The notes under the pieces were generated by a model. That model saw nothing but the letters and a program-made list of their open reading frames with translations, made no database searches and was not told where the DNA came from. Source: Drosophila persimilis (lineage: Eukaryota > Arthropoda > Insecta > Diptera > Drosophilidae). From it: a stretch of 64,000 bases of DNA. The position numbers and the translations under genes are program-made. This document shows, in pieces, positions 35,301-50,765 of the stretch (position 1 is the stretch's first letter; every line of letters starts with the position of its first letter). The stretch is from contig NW_020825288.1 of the NCBI RefSeq assembly GCF_003286085.1, positions 15,562,001 through 15,626,000 on the forward strand, in the 5' to 3' direction.

Positions 35301-38300
35301 AATGGCTGACGCGTGTCACAATTTTCCAGCATTTATGCGACGCCCTTTTGAACTGCCTACTGCCCCAGGTCGCAGACCCGTGGCACCTCCTCACCACCTC
35401 GCCTCGTCCCCTAACCCGCCACAGAATCCACCCGAAACACTCGACTGTGTGGCATTGATAAATGGAAAGGAGTTGCTGGCTGGCTGGCTGGCTGGTTCCC
35501 CGCCGAAGCTTCGGGGTCGGTGGCCATGCAAAGACCATTTATAATTTTATTAAGTGTTTGCAAAATTGCACATAATTTGTTGTCTTTGTGTTGCAAAACA
35601 TAAATCAAAGACAGAAACAAAATTTATCGCAAGTTCACAGTGGAGCAAAGGTCATGTACCATTATAATACCCCTTATTTGTTCCGACATTAGACACTGCA
35701 TATGTGTGATCCAATCTATAATGTACCTACATATTCTTTTAGATACCCGAAGTAGGATTCTGACGAGTGTAGGATTGATATGGCCATTGATTGAAACTGA
35801 TTTAACTAGCTCTCATTTATAATGCAATAATATAGCCCAATAACTCCCGAATATTTGTATATTATACCTAAATATTGTATTTTATTGTATTAAAATATAA
35901 TTTTTTTTTGATATTTATATCACATTTTTAGATAACTTTGAACCACAGTGGATGGGTCAACCGGAAGGATCAGGATTGAGGGCAGGGGCTGTACCTACCA
36001 CCGACTGTCATATTGGCCGTCTGATCGATCAGCTTGAACTCGGGCGCATCGCCGGATACCTCGCATCGGTACTGTCCGGACGAGTGGATGTTGAGCTTCT
36101 CCAGTTCCACGTTGCAGATGAATTGATTGCAATGCGACGAACCTTCGGCGATGGTGACACCTTTCACGGGGAACCAATTTGTTGTCGGCGGTGTTAGTGG
36201 CGAGTATCTGCAAAGACAAAGATGGGTTTTTATTGAGAGTGAGAGAGAGAGTTAGAGGCAGCTTGAGCTCGAGTGCTGCGCCAAAACTGAATCCATGAAA
36301 TATTGATGAGGGAATCATGCAAAAAAAAAAATCCACCAGAGAGAAGTTTTCGGTTTCCGTTTCTGCATTTGCGTCAAAGTTGCCGCAGCGTTGCAAAGTG
36401 AAACGTTCATCGATTTGTATCCACTTTCGGGCCACGCTGTCGATTTTTATTATGAATATTATGCAGTTTCCATCCAGTTCTGCGCCACTTCAATTTGTGG
36501 CCGCCGAGCCACTCCCTGCCATCCCGCTGCCCGCCCATTGCCATCCCCCTCTTCAAAATACAAATAAAATTCAAATTCAATTCGAATTGCCAACTGAGCG
36601 TTCTATATTGTACGGCTACTACCTACATATACCCGTACATACATCCATTCGAATATATATACGAATGTTGCATTTGATTACAGCAATTAGCGTGGCGTTT
36701 GGGGAAAATCGTTTTCCATTTTTCCAGAGTTACGAATTGCAAATGTGCCATTGAGCGCAGTGTGCGGTTCGGGGGGAAATAGAATACTCTTGTGTCTGGA
36801 ATATTTAAATATTGATCGAGTGAGTAGGAAAATAGAGTTGGTTGGGTACTTGTCGGGTGGGTATCTCTTGTCCAGGTGTTCGTAAAACCTTTAATTATTC
36901 CCCCTCCCCCCTTTTAGAGTGTCCGTAATTAGCAAATGTGGAATCACATTTGAGATATATTAGCTTCAATAATGTTTGTTTTGGACGTTTTAGTGTGTCT
37001 TGTGGAGCTATATTTGCAGTTGATTTTTCATTTGAAGTCATTAAGCTGAGCTTGAATGCTGGTAAGTGCAAAAAAGGTCGCAAGGAAGACAAGTTTGTTC
37101 GACTAGATGCTACATATAAATATGTATATTCCCTCATTGAACGATCTTAATATGCAAATATATGTAATAATCATTGGATATTGCGAAAATGTATAATTCA
37201 TCTTTCCATATACATAAGAATCGAATGTTTTCTGAATATCTTTAATGCTGTAATTCCTTGGTTATGCATTGGTCATCCTTTGGTAGAGAATTTTGGGGGC
37301 TAACCCCTTTCAGTTTCTTGAATAGTGAACCCATCGATGTGGAAAATGTATTTTAAAGACAATGCTTTGATTAGCCAGTGGTTTTAAGTCATTTTCTTTG
37401 TGGTACATACTGGTAGGCACGAAGCCTGTGCTCTTCTAGTTCTATGGCGGCTAAGTCCATCTATTTTCTGTAGTCAAGTTAGAGTATAGCAGAGATATGC
37501 TATGCTTCCAGTTGAAAGGCTTAACCAAGTTTCTCCATTCGTGCTCGAAACCACTTGTATTGTCATAGCCAAAATTAACTTTGATTGTTGTTCATTTCTT
37601 GAATGTTGAAAGCAAACGCACTGACGGGTCGATTAGTTGTTGGCTAACAGTCAATTTAACCTCGAGCACAGCCGGAGCGAACCGGCCGCCACACTAAATT
37701 CAAATTCAAATTCGAAATTGCAGTCGAAATGTGTGCATCTTTTGTGACGTTTTTCGCTACAGTGGTAGTCGGGCAGTGGAAGCAACCGCAGTGTCAAATG
37801 CACATAAATAATTGAAGCCGAGGGCCGACCGCACAATCAAAACGTTCACACAAAAGCGTAATTGATAAAAGCCCACTGCCTCCGGCAGTAAATTACTGAG
37901 CAGACAGCCGATCCGAACGCTTTGAGACCCCCTGCGTCTGCCAAAAAGACTGCACTCCCCACACACCCCACACTCCCCACATCGGATGTGTCAAAAACAA
38001 TAATTTGGAGCTGGGAATGCCAATCGAATGCCAGCAAATGCGGTCGCAAAACGCGTCGAATTTACATGCAATAATGTTGCAAGAGGCGTGCCTGGGAGGT
38101 AGTCAGCATGGGGCTGGGTGGCTGTCATTGGGGGCGTGACAGTCCATTTGGAAAAGTCCGTAAACCGTTAAATGGTTCTCGTATCTGGCATAAATAATAA
38201 TTTTTTGCATTTTCTTCTCGTCGGCATATTTGTTTGAGTCTTTAAAATCAATAACCAAAAACGGAACAGAAAAAAATGTAATACCCCAATGCCCAAGCCC

Positions 38301-41300
38301 CTGTTAAAAATTTTGCGCTCGATTAAGCAGCGGATGGAACAGGGATCTGGCCGTGGATTCCGTGTGCTGCCATGTTCCATTTTTGGCCCTGGCTCTGGCT
38401 TTGGCCGGGTCTGGGGACGGGGACGGGGATGGGGATGCGCCAATGTGCAACAATTAAGCCAGTTAAATAAAAAGCTCTTTCGCACATATTTGGGCCGGAA
38501 CGCGGATCGGGGCAGCGTCACCTGGCCGCAATTGCAGGCGCCCATAAAAATCCATTTCAATTAAGCATTTAAATTAGTTGCGACACTTTCAAGCGTCTGT
38601 AGGGGTGGGGGAGGGGGCTCCCTCACTATGTTGCAGACACTGTTGCAGCAGTTTCATGGCGTTTTCAATTTACGCCATAAAATCTGCATGAATGCGCCGG
38701 CACAGGTCCCATCCCATCCGAAACCGAGTCCGAATCCCATTCCAGCATTTGTGACATTTTATTATTTCAAACTGAATACCGAAAATATTTTTATGGGACC
38801 ATTTTTATTATTTTTATTTGTTTTACGGCCACAGCAGTTGGCCGCCGGCTCACCTGAAAAACTCCAGCCCATCCTTGTACCATTTGACGGAGTTCAGCGT
38901 CCGATTTCCCATTTCGTAGCTGCAGAACAGCTTCGCCTTCTGCGCCACATCGATAATGCGCGGAACGGAGAGGCTGGACAGGTGCAGTCCCTCCGCTGGC
39001 AGCCAACCTGAAACGACAATGGAACCCAAACGAGAATGGTATTTTATAGGTATTATTCCGAAAGCTGTTGATAAGTTTTTGGGCTCTCCATGCGGCCTGA
39101 TGCTGGGATTGAATCAGTGAATCAGGGATGGAGTGCATTGGATGTTGATATTTGTATACACGTACAAGTCTGCTCAGATTTACAATCAAATGTTTTTAAA
39201 GCAAACTTTTGTAAAAGTTTTCAATCCGTTACACAGCAATGTAGGGTAAATTATTCACATGGTCTTATAGTTATGATTGTAAATAAATATATATTTTGTA
39301 TGTATTTCAATGCATAACAAGAAATAATACTACAATAAAACCTTCTTGGGGAATTATAACCATGGGCTTTCCATGCGATTTCGGACCTTATATTGTTGCT
39401 GTTGTTCTCCATTATTCACAGTAGCCCCAAAAAACAATGACCCTGGGGCGCCGCTCTCACCCCACAGCAAAGCGGAGGGTGCCAAAAGGTTACCTACATT
39501 AATTCATTGACTCTGAAAGCCAAGCCGGCCCGGCGCAAAGAAGACCTCCATGTTTACGCGCTCACACTCCTTTACGAAAGGACTTTAGGCTTCAGGACCA
39601 TTCTTGGGAAATTTTTACTTTATGCCGCGCCGCCACATTCATTATTGCATTTAAGCCGGAGCCGCAAATGCAGGCCATGAATCAAAAGCCAGACCCGTCG
39701 CACCACGAGGGTATTAATTAAGTTTATTTTACTTGGCCTGATAATAAAAATTATATAAACGGACGAATGGCGGAATCGCGACCAAGGCCAGGGACGAGTG
39801 GGTGGTTGCTGTGGCGGCTGCTGGTGCTGCTGTGGCATGTGAACTATGAACTTTGGCTGACCGACAAAATAATTAGCTCTGACTACGGGCCACTATCCGT
39901 CTCTTGTGTTTTTTTTTTGCACGCAGCGAGCGGAAGCAACAGTTTTTCGTTTGTTTATGTGCTCGGTGTTTCCGCCGGGACCAGGGCCGGGATCTGGGCT
40001 TGGTTCGAGTTTTAATGGCCCCAGGGACAACGGCTTGAACGACGACTAATTACAACAAATAACAGACAAACAGAAATTAACTTATGTGCTACATAAATTA
40101 GCGCTGTAATATGACTTTTTTTGTTGCTGATGGCGCCAGCAACAGTGCCCCAATAGTTATTGCCATGCGGAATGCGGCATGCCAACTATGCGACGGATGT
40201 TGCCGTTGCCGTTGCCCCCAGGGGATGAGCAAACGATGACTAATCTGCGCGACAATGTTGGCATTAGAAACTGTCTTCTAGATATCTCTCTATTACTTTG
40301 GTTCTTCGTCCGATATTTTACTGATATCGGCGCAAAGATGCGATGCGAGTGAGCCGGGGGTTGGCGAACTAGCCCCCTGACTTGTCCTTAGTACATTCCC
40401 CAAGGACATTCTTTCAAAGTCATTCGAATGGCAATCACCTTCCCCACTGGCTATATGCAACAAATCCATTGCCTCCAATCCTTTGTGTACCTACAATATT
40501 AATAAATTCTTCCATGACAAAAGGACATATTGCACAGTCTGTCCAGGAGTCAAGAGGTTCTATTTTTTATAACTTTATATTTTAGACAGAAAATGTCCCA
40601 TTTTAACAATCCGAAATTACTATACGACTTTGTGTAAGAGTTTTTTCAAGTAACATACGATTTGTGCATGCGGGGCGATATTTTGTGGGCCTGCAAGAGA
40701 TCAGGACTCTATATTAACTGTTTTGTTGTGCGTTTATCATATTGCATCGGATGCATTTTTATGTGCAAAAAATTGCACTGTGCAGTCGGATGCAAGAGCA
40801 TTTGCCCTTCACCATTTAAAATGTTCTCGTAGTTCCGTTGATTTGTTTTTTCCCATTTAATCTGTAACCTGTAAACTGTTTTTTGTTCGCTTCTTCCGCG
40901 AATTGTAATGATGTTTTGTTTGCAAGGGAAATAAAGGCCAGATGACATGTGCGATTACGAGTGTGTTCGGTTTGTAAATTATTTCATGTTTTTTGTGTAG
41001 CCCTTTGCAGGTGCGGGGGTGGAATATGTAATGGTTACGTTGTTTATTTTATTATCTGGGGATCTGTCCGACTAGTTTCAATTGCGTCGAGCTTTAAGCA
41101 ATTTGCCACTTGCCACTCGGCGCAATCTCCTCGACAAATTGCTTTATGCGGCCGGCCAAGGACCACGGACCATGCTACGCATCCCAGACACATTACTCAT
41201 AATGACGGGCAAAAAATTCGATTAGCTTGGAAAGCAATTAAGAGGCTAAGCACACACATGCCCAGGGGAAGACTCTGAGGCTCTTAGAGGGGAAATTATA

Positions 41301-43238
41301 AAGGATTTCTGGCCACATGACGACGGCTATTCACGGTCAGCCCCAGCCCAAGCCCAGCCCCAGCCCAGCACCAGCCCAGCCGCAGGAATGTTCTTCCCAC
41401 AAATCTGGCCTAAGCCTCTCTCTCATAGTCAACTTGTGTGGGCTTGTTCCGGCTTCTTATGTCTTGGCTGCCCGCTGCTGTCGCCGCCGCTTCAGTTGCC
41501 CTTGACTGATTGTCGGTCAGTTAATATCACTCAAGCATGCCTTGGCGACGGCCGACGACAGACAGCTGACCATGTGAGGCGAGCGATGAGTTGGCCAAAA
41601 GCATTTTCTATCCTCCAGTCCAGTCCGTGCAGACCGACCGACCCTTCCCGACCGGCTCACATGCGATGAGATAATGAATGCGTTGACGTTCAAGGATTTA
41701 ATGTGCCGAAACAATGATGAATTAGTGACGAGACAGAAATTTCTCGAGCGCAAAATAATGAGGCATTTGGACCTGCCCCCTCTCGAGGACAATCATGATG
41801 GCAGCCTGGTCTGGTCTGGCCTGGCCTGGTCTGTTTCTGTTCTAGTCCGGTCTTTGCTTTTGGCCCTGGCCTGCCTTGGTGACTATTGTGCGGACAATTT
41901 ACTTTGAATTTAGTTGATTGCCGAACGGAATTTGGCGCCATTTGGGCTATGTGTGTGGGTCTCTTTCTCGGAGCCTAAGTTTAACGGCGCATTAAATTCG
42001 GCAAAATAATTTGAGATCTCCGAAATTTCGTTTAAAGAAGCCAGAGACCCGAAAAGACTATTAGCTAATTTAAATTTTAATGGCAATCACTGGCCATGCA
42101 AACTCAAAGATACTCGTATCTCCCCCTCGCCCATGGGGCTAGGTGAATTTATCTTTGTCATCGCCGTTGACATTGACGTGTGGTACAGTTTCTGCCTTTT
42201 CGCCTTGTCTGTTGGGGCGTTGAGGCATTAATTCTGTGAGTGTGCCGCCATCGAGTGGATAGTGGAGATGTGTAGCCGTGTCCGTCACGACTTAAAGGGA
42301 CAATCACCTCGCAGTCATGCAAATGAATGCAAGGAAAACAGAATTAACATAACAGATGTGCTGTTGGAAAACGCGTTGTATTATCTATTATCTACATATG
42401 TCGGTAAGTCGGGAAACAAGCAGCTACCTTTAATTTCCCTGCAGTTTTGCAGCTTAAGAACATTATCTAATCAGCAATGCTTTCGCTTTAATATTCCTGA
42501 TTAATGAAATTATTTACAAACTGGCCGTCGCGTATATAGTTTAAATTCTCCCAGAGCTCATGCAGTTTTCAGCTTAAGGAAATTTAGTTTTCCGCTGAAA
42601 AGTTTCTAGTTTCGCACATAGCATTAGAGCCATTTCCTTCTGTCAATTCTAATTCCAGCAGTTTCGACAGTTCCGCATAGTACTCGTACTCATAATTTTA
42701 GAGGAAATGAGAAGCAAAATATCCAGAGTGAGAGCACAGTTACACGATTCGTTACGCCCTGAATGGAATGCATTCTTGGAATTTTCTTGTTAGTTTTATG
42801 CCCTTCTCCAGGACGGAGCCAGGACTATTTTTTTTGCTTGTCAATGCGGCTCTGCTCTCTGCTCTCTGCTCTCTCCTCGTTTTCCTAGCTCCCTGCTTGC
42901 CCCCATTTTCAGATGCTCCGCATTTCCATCATCATTTTTTTGCTCTACGAAAATATTGCCGGAGCCATGTGTGTATGTGGAGCACATTTCATCTTCGCTA
43001 CATGCTACATGGGGGAAAGCACTTTCCCTTTTGTCTGGGCCATATATATTCCCGTATTTTAGTTAACATTTTTAGTGGCTTTCGGAGTCGGGACTCGGGA
43101 GTCGGGAGTCGGGAAACAACAAAAGATTCATCATCTTTTTTTCTCTGGCCCGGATCCCGGATAGTTCTTTGGGGGCTTGAAACGGAACTTTAACATTGTG
43201 TGTATCGGATGGCAAAGTGGTTCGCAGGGTTATTCTCG

Positions 43239-43274
<36 letters not shown>

Positions 43275-46200
43275 TTCTGTGTTAGTTCTTGACAGTTTTA
43301 TACACTAGGGGATTGAGGCTGGTGGTCTGGTAGGGGTTTGTTTCCAGATGGGGAGGTGCGTTGATGGATTGCTTTGAGCCGGTCTTTTGGCATGCCTTCG
43401 ATTGTTGCATGTTCTGCAAAACTCTCGACTGAACTGCTGATTAAAGCGTTTCGGTGTACAGCCGGAGTGAACTGAACCGTTGTAAAATTATCCACAAATT
43501 GCGAATAAATATGTAATCAGCGGAGCAAGTATCTGCATCTGCAGCTGCTCGCTGCAGTCGACACTTGATTGCGGCCGAAGGACACTCCACTGACTCGGCG
43601 AGCAGGTAATAGTTTCAGGTGAAAGCCTGTAAACGAGCAAAACTGGCACAAACGAGCTGAAAGTTGAATGCAGACGACGGCGACGGCGACGGCGATGACG
43701 ATGACGATGATGATGATGGGGAGGATGATGAGAGCAGAAGGACGAGAAGGATACCCAGATCCTTGGAAGCTGCGGCAAATACAGCTCGAGTCGGCGGATA
43801 GAAAGCCATTCTGTTGGAAACTGTTTGCCACTGCCAAGCAGCAGGCAAGGGCTCAAGTGGCAGCTCTAAGCGGACCGTAAGCCTCCCTCCTCCTTTCGCA
43901 CTTCCTATTTTATTTATTACATGGCGTATACGCAATGGAAATATTCCGCAATGCATTGTTTATGCTCAAGTTTCGTTTATTCCCTTTTCTCCTGTACACT
44001 TTCCTGTCTGACAAATTTATTTGTTTTTTTTGTAAATTTATTTGCGCCCTGTGCAATTTTTGTGATTGTTGGTTCTGGCGGGGAGCATTTGCAACTTTTT
44101 TAATCATTTTTATAAATTCCGTGCTGCTGTGCTGCAGTTCTCCTATTGCTCCGCCCGTAACCTTTTCCAATCTGCCGCCGCCATTCTTTGCGTTCCTTTC
44201 GCTTTTAATTAAAACCAACTCTCAATACAATATGCTCCATTCCTCTACTCTAGCTTCGTTTCCCTTTTTGTTTGCCCTTAATTTTGCTCTGTTTCTTGCT
44301 TTTTTCGAAGCTGGTTTTTTCGGCGGGGTTTTTCCAGCGCACAGATTTCCCACGTCTCATAGTTTGCTTGTTTCTGCTGTTGGTTCTTCAGTCTCTGCAG
44401 ACTCTGAGGTTTATTTATTGTGGGTGTATGTGTGGTGGTGGCAACAAAAAGTTGCACAACTAAAATTTATAAACTGGGCGGGGTCAGAGCTGAAAGCGAT
44501 CTGGCCTATAAACTGGGAAAAGGCCCGCTAGGAAAAGTGTGCCAATTGGAGAAGTTGCGGCCCCTTGAGTGGGCATGCTGGGTGAAGAATCGTAAGTTCT
44601 CACATTTTTTGCTAATTGGAACTTTTTCTGGCCAGTGGCACAGAAAAGAGAGAGTAACTTAAAGCTGGTCCCAGCCAAAGCTAAACTGTTGGCCCAAAGA
44701 TCATTAACGGCTGGAGCGAGGGGAGAGAGCTGAAGAGCAGGAGAGCATTTGGCAGGACACTTCACCTGCCACGGAGGAGCAGCAGCAGCCGAGCTGCAGC
44801 CGACGCTGGAGTGCCAACTTACACGAAAAAGTGCAACAAACACTCGAGGAAACTTTTCTCATTTAACGTCGAGTCAAACTGAAAAGCTACTCAAAATCTA
44901 TTTGAGTTTCCAGCGGTGGCTGGGAGACGGAGACGGTAGGTAGCCTGAAATAGAATAAAAACCATTGGACACTTTCACAAACTAATAACAAAATATTAAG
45001 TTTACACAAATTTGAAAAAACTTTGCACTCGCCTGCAATTGACAGCCATTAAAGTTGTACACCGTTTGCCTCTAGGCCAATATCAATTTCAATGTTAATT
45101 TTCAATTGCAACGTTTAAGGCGAAAAGTTTGCTGCGAAGGGGGAGGGGAGGGCGAAGAGCTGGTGCTGGTGCTGGTGCTGGCGCTGGTGCTGGCGCTGGT
45201 GCTGGCGTTGCAAGGATGTTTATATATTTTTCGATTTTTTCCCCATAAATGTCTGAGAAATCTATGGCGATTGGCGGTGGCATGCCGCTGCATATGCTCC
45301 TGTCTGGGGCTGTCCTTGGGCATGCTCCGAGATGCTTTCGCATCAGCGCAAATGTCGCCGCATAATATTTAAGAAAATATATATTCCCATTCGATGCAAT
45401 GTCGCTTCGTTGTTTTTTCCACATCGTCTGCTTATTTTGCCAAAGTCAAATATTAGCTGAAAAGTTGAGAAAGTTTTCGCAAGCAATTTTGCGCTTACAT
45501 TTTACCAGTGGCAGAACCCGGAGATGCCGTAGAAGCTGGAGAAGCTGGAGAAGCAGCAGGAGCAGGAGCAGCAGCATCCCAAAAACTTCACGCTGGCTCC
45601 AGCTCCTGGTCCATCTGTCAGCCGAGTGAATTCGGTTGGCATTTTCCTGGCTTTTCCTCCCGAGTTTCTTCGCCCTGCGCTGCCCGATCCCTATCTACGC
45701 GGCTGCCTCAGCGTCTGCGGCATCGGCATCCTTCTTGCGTTTCATTTTCCCCAAAGTGCATTAAAAAATATTGTTGCTGCATGGTCGGATACGAACAGCG
45801 CGTATCATTTTTGATAAAATTCATGGTAATTGTTTCAACTGTGAATTTATCGAAGTTTTTCATGTTACGCACAAACTTTGGCAAGCTAACAGAAAGAGAA
45901 GGCCACAGAGTCGGAGACAGACGGAGGATGGAGACAGGAACAGAGACGGAGAAGGAGTCGTTGGGAGGAGTGGAGGGAGGTAATGCTTTTAATGGTACGA
46001 CGGGGAAGAATGGCGGTTCCGGGGCAGATTGAATGGAGAATGGATGCTTTCGACATCGACACGGCATTGCTGTCAGTTCCTTGCCTCAGCTCCTCCATTC
46101 CGTGCTCTCGCTGCTGCCACTCTCTTTGCGGTGGGGAGGAAATTAACTCTTTAAATTTAACTTCACTTCACTGTTCTCACAGGGGATAAGTACAAGTACA

Positions 46201-49200
46201 TTGGGAGAGATTAAGGTCTTATGCGGAATCGATGAAGAAAACGATATGAAAGGGTTCCTCGGTAACTTGATAGTTGCATCTCAAAAGACAATTGGTCCCA
46301 GAGATATTGATTTGCAATAAGATAATCTGTCAATTGTACACACTTTTGAAGTCTGCCAAAATACCTGTGTACTATATCATCCATAAGTTGTAAGTCAAAG
46401 AAAATAGTAGTGTTGCAAATACAGAAAATTTGAGTCTATTTAAATATCATTTACAATCAGCCAAAAATAGTATCCAGGGACCGTAACTGTTTGAAAATAA
46501 AATCTGCTATCTAACATGTATTTCCACATCTATTATTGCCAATCTATGATTCAATATTGTTCAACCTTCTTTAAAGACGAATATTAAGGGTCCTATTATT
46601 TTCTTATATAGTGTTTTTATTTATTCTTTTATATTCTGTTGCAGTAGAATTTATTGGCCAACAAAATACAAAAAATGGCAAAAACATTCAAAATCATAAA
46701 AACACCAAATACCACAAAAAACACAACAAAATTCAAAATTGCAAAATAATAAAAGTACTACTCCTGCTTTACCGTGTTCCCAAAAGATGATCCTTAGCAG
46801 ATGTACAATCACACAAGTCAGAAGTCGTACATCTACGTTCTTAGAGTATTTAAGTAAATCCGATCTATTTTTCTCTAAACACAAAAACATTTGATGCAAA
46901 TTTTGAAAATTCTCATTTTGTTTCAACTTGAAAACCCACGTCGAATCTTAGTTTGTGCCATTCGCAACGAAAGTGTCCGTTTGCTTATGGGACATTTTTA
47001 AAGCAAAACAACTATTCGATAGTGGAACAGGGGTTATATTAATACTGTTATTGTGCGCAGTGCATATTGTATAAAAGAGAGATATCGTCTTAGCTATACT
47101 CAACAACAAATTAAATCTCGATGTTTTTTCCATACCTCTTTAGCCAGATCTTGGCTCTACGCCCAGCCTTGTCATTCAACTGAGAGCTGGCCGACTTTCA
47201 GAGTCAACTGTGTATCCTTCGTCCTTTTTCGAGGCCTAGCCTCATGAGCAACTGCGCTTCCATATCTGTCTATGGATAGATTCCATACTGTCGGTTTACT
47301 TTGATCAGACCAGCAGATGGGGCCATCCCCATCGGACCCCTCATCCTGCCACATCAAAAAGAATAGTCAAGCTGGAAGTTTTAATTTGGAAACCAAAAAC
47401 CCCCAGCAAACTGTCTCAACTCACAGGGCCACAACATTTACATTAACTTTTGACCTTATCGCAACAAAGCCAATAGAATCAATTTGGCCATTCAAGAACA
47501 ACTGCGGGGGAAATGTGGGCAGTGGGGCAGGGACAGGGAAAGTTGGAAATAGAGATGGCAGGACAATTCTCTGGGAGTTAAACGGGCAGAAGGCACGACA
47601 GAACACACAAACAATTGTATATCATTGGCAATAAAACAAACACCAGAGGTTCAAGTTTTTCCAACGAGTTTGTGTACTTTTGCATACAGATGCGAGCTTA
47701 TGGGGTTCGGGGTTCCCCGGACAATACGGGTCCAGATTGTGGCAAGGGGACATTTAAAGAACTATCAGAAAACTGCTGGACAAGAAATGGAAGAATATTA
47801 AATGTTCCTTGGTAGTTGAGTGTGACAGGCGATCGCCCAAGCTGCCATCTCATTGAATATCCACCAATGGGGATAAACAGGGGGAACCTAGTTTATCATT
47901 GGCCCTTCCCCTGATCCCGCTTCTGCCACTGCCCCTTCGCTGCCGCTACGAGCATATTTCTTGCTAAATTATTACAAATGTACGTGGGATGGTGGCGCAC
48001 ATAGGAGAAATGATAATACAATAACAGGATTGGGAGTGGGCCAAGCAAAGTAAAATTTAAACATATTTCCACCCTACGGCGGAGTGTGGCGTGTGGGTAC
48101 GTGGCTTTCTTGATTCAAAGTTATGACTGCTCAAGACGCGGCCGGCGGCTCTACAATTTATTGTTCGCTTCCGTGAAAAACTGCTGCTCTGCCAGGACTG
48201 GTTCTGTGCTTGCCTTGGACTGGGTACGTGGTTCCGCAACTACACGAGATTATGATTAATTGCTCTGCGCTGCCACCCAGCTCCACCCAACCCCACTACA
48301 ATCTACTGCTCCACTATACTTTGCTCTATGTTGGTGTGGGCGTGGCACGTGTGACATAGCGCGGTCGATGACACAAGCAGCATGCAGCTCGGGCACACCA
48401 GCTGCTTTGTCTCACCTCCCCCGGCCTCCGGGCCACGGCGGGCACATAAATACGGAGCCCAGTGACAAAGCCAAGGCATTAAAAATTAATTTACTCCGGG
48501 GTAGGACTAGCTCAGAGGAAGCATCGGCAGCAGCGGCAGCAGCAGCAGCGGCAGCAGCAGCAGCGGCAGCGGCAGCCTTTGCTAATATTTCACGCTAATT
48601 TTTGCGTAATTTAAAAACATCAAATATCCAATTAAACTTGCCACAAGCATTCATCCTCAATTTATAATAATTACAAACTAATTAACTGTGATCCCTCGCC
48701 TCGTCAAGGCAACGGCAGCGGCAACGCGACCATCAACCGCAAGGAATGCCGAAAATGCGAAAATAATTATTAACAAAAATTAAGTCAAATTATAGCAGTC
48801 CCCGAAATCCTCCCTCTGTCCCCTGCCAGGCAGAAAAGTTGAGAAATGGTAAAAAAATTATTTAAATTTTCGAAACAGAATTTGAGAAAAACACAAAGCC
48901 GGACTGGCCCTGGCCCCGGGCCTGAAACTGACTGTTATCGAGGCAGGAGAGGGAGAGTCCTTAAAAATCTGTACCCAACTAGAGCTCATTAAAGATGTCG
49001 GCAAGCGTCTGGCCCTGATTATTTATTTTAAAGTGAGGTGGGTAGGCGGTCTCCGGGAATCTGAAAAGTCACGCAAAATCTTCGGCTCTTCTCTGTCCCT
49101 GTCCAAGGCCAAATGCACGTGGCAAGTGGGCCACAAACTTCATCAACCACAATAAGAGCAGAGAGGGAGAGAGAGCAGGACTAGGACCCAGAGCCCGACT

Positions 49201-50733
49201 GGGAGCAATAGCAGTAGCAGAGCATGTGCGTAACGTTAATGGAATTAGAAAAGTTTTAAGCAAAGCTGGATATATGAGTGTGATTTTGATAAAAAGTCCT
49301 TCACTATGGCCTGCTGCCACTGCCACTGCCACTGCCACGGCCACTGCCACGGCCGTTTGCTCCTCCTGCTGGAAAAACTAAGAGCATTGAGGTGCGTACA
49401 TAAGCAGACGAAGCGCAAAAATTGCGTAATGAAAAAGTTTTTGCCTCTTTTTGCCTCGGTTTGGATAGTCGCTTTCCATCTGCCTCACAGCACCTCCGCT
49501 CGATCCCCTTAAACATGCATACGTACTCGTACTCGTATGGGCCGAGAATTTTTCTGACATTTTTCCGACTTGCGGCGAAATGGTGCAAAAGTTTTTGCCA
49601 AACGCAAATCACTGTCAACGGCAGACGCAGCGCTGCTATATAATCAAAATTCACAGCTATTGACATGCAAGGGGCCAGGCCAAGTGAGTGGGCCTGAGAG
49701 GTTCTTAACGGCCCCACTGCATTATGCCTGGGTCCAGGATAGCAAAATAGGAATTGAAACCGTCTTGAAGCAGGTCAAACTCGAGGCTTTGTAGACTTTG
49801 AGGAGTGTACTTTATATTCGTACCATATATTCGTATAACAGGGTGACCAGGGTGACCAGATGCGACAAACAAGGGCCTAAGACAAAATACACTACATAAA
49901 TAAATTAATATAAAACATCTAACAAACAGTTTTCCGGCTCTACAGATGGTCACGAACATTAAAGGTTTGCCAAACACATATTTATATTTATCATATTATT
50001 TGTAGGATTTATTGGGAAGCCACCGAGAGCTAAAGAGTGAGAGAGTGACTCTGGAGCCAGGAGGAGAGAACTAAGTCTAACTAAGACTTCCTTTTATTTA
50101 TTTATATTACATATTAAACGAGTCTTGAATAAAAGTTTAACTTCAGAATACTCGCAGTGACATATATATTTGCATTCGATTAATTTAAAGTCAATGATCA
50201 AAATCAAGATTTAATTCAAAAAGAGTATCGCTATTTAAGCAAAAGAACGAGGCGTTGAAACAATCATTCCTTCTATTTACTGCCATTGAGCTGAGAGAAA
50301 TAAAATTAACGACTTTTTGAATTAAACGATTTGATTTTACGGCCAAAGTTTGGACACATTTTATGACCAATAATGCAAATCGAAATGATGCAAATGAAAA
50401 GGCAGAGCGGCATTTAAAGCTTTGGTCTGTGCGATATACATGTATGGCATGAACGTACTCGTAGTGTGGGCTCTGTTAGTTTTGACAGCTGTAACATGAT
50501 CCGAGGCTGGATGAGATGCGAAAAGTTGGCCAAAGTGTTGGTGTTCACATATCAAAGCCTGAATAAAAAATCAAATTTATATTTATGGGTCGGCGCCAAC
50601 GCCAACTGAGCCATGCCAGACAGCGGACACCCGACGGTGGACGGTGGACGGCGGACGGCGGATGGCGGAGGGCAGCAGAAGTTTGCCGCCTAGCCGGACG
50701 GAATTATAATTTCAAATTTTCTTCGTGCTAATA

Positions 50734-50765
<32 letters not shown>

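Noticed and set aside
43935..44531. 198-codon frame on the plus strand
   Set aside because: Phe, Leu and Cys-rich from T-rich sequence, with several overlapping frames equally open.
48260..48598. 112-codon frame ending in poly-alanine
   Set aside because: Produced by the CAG/CGG tract. Nothing protein-like precedes it.
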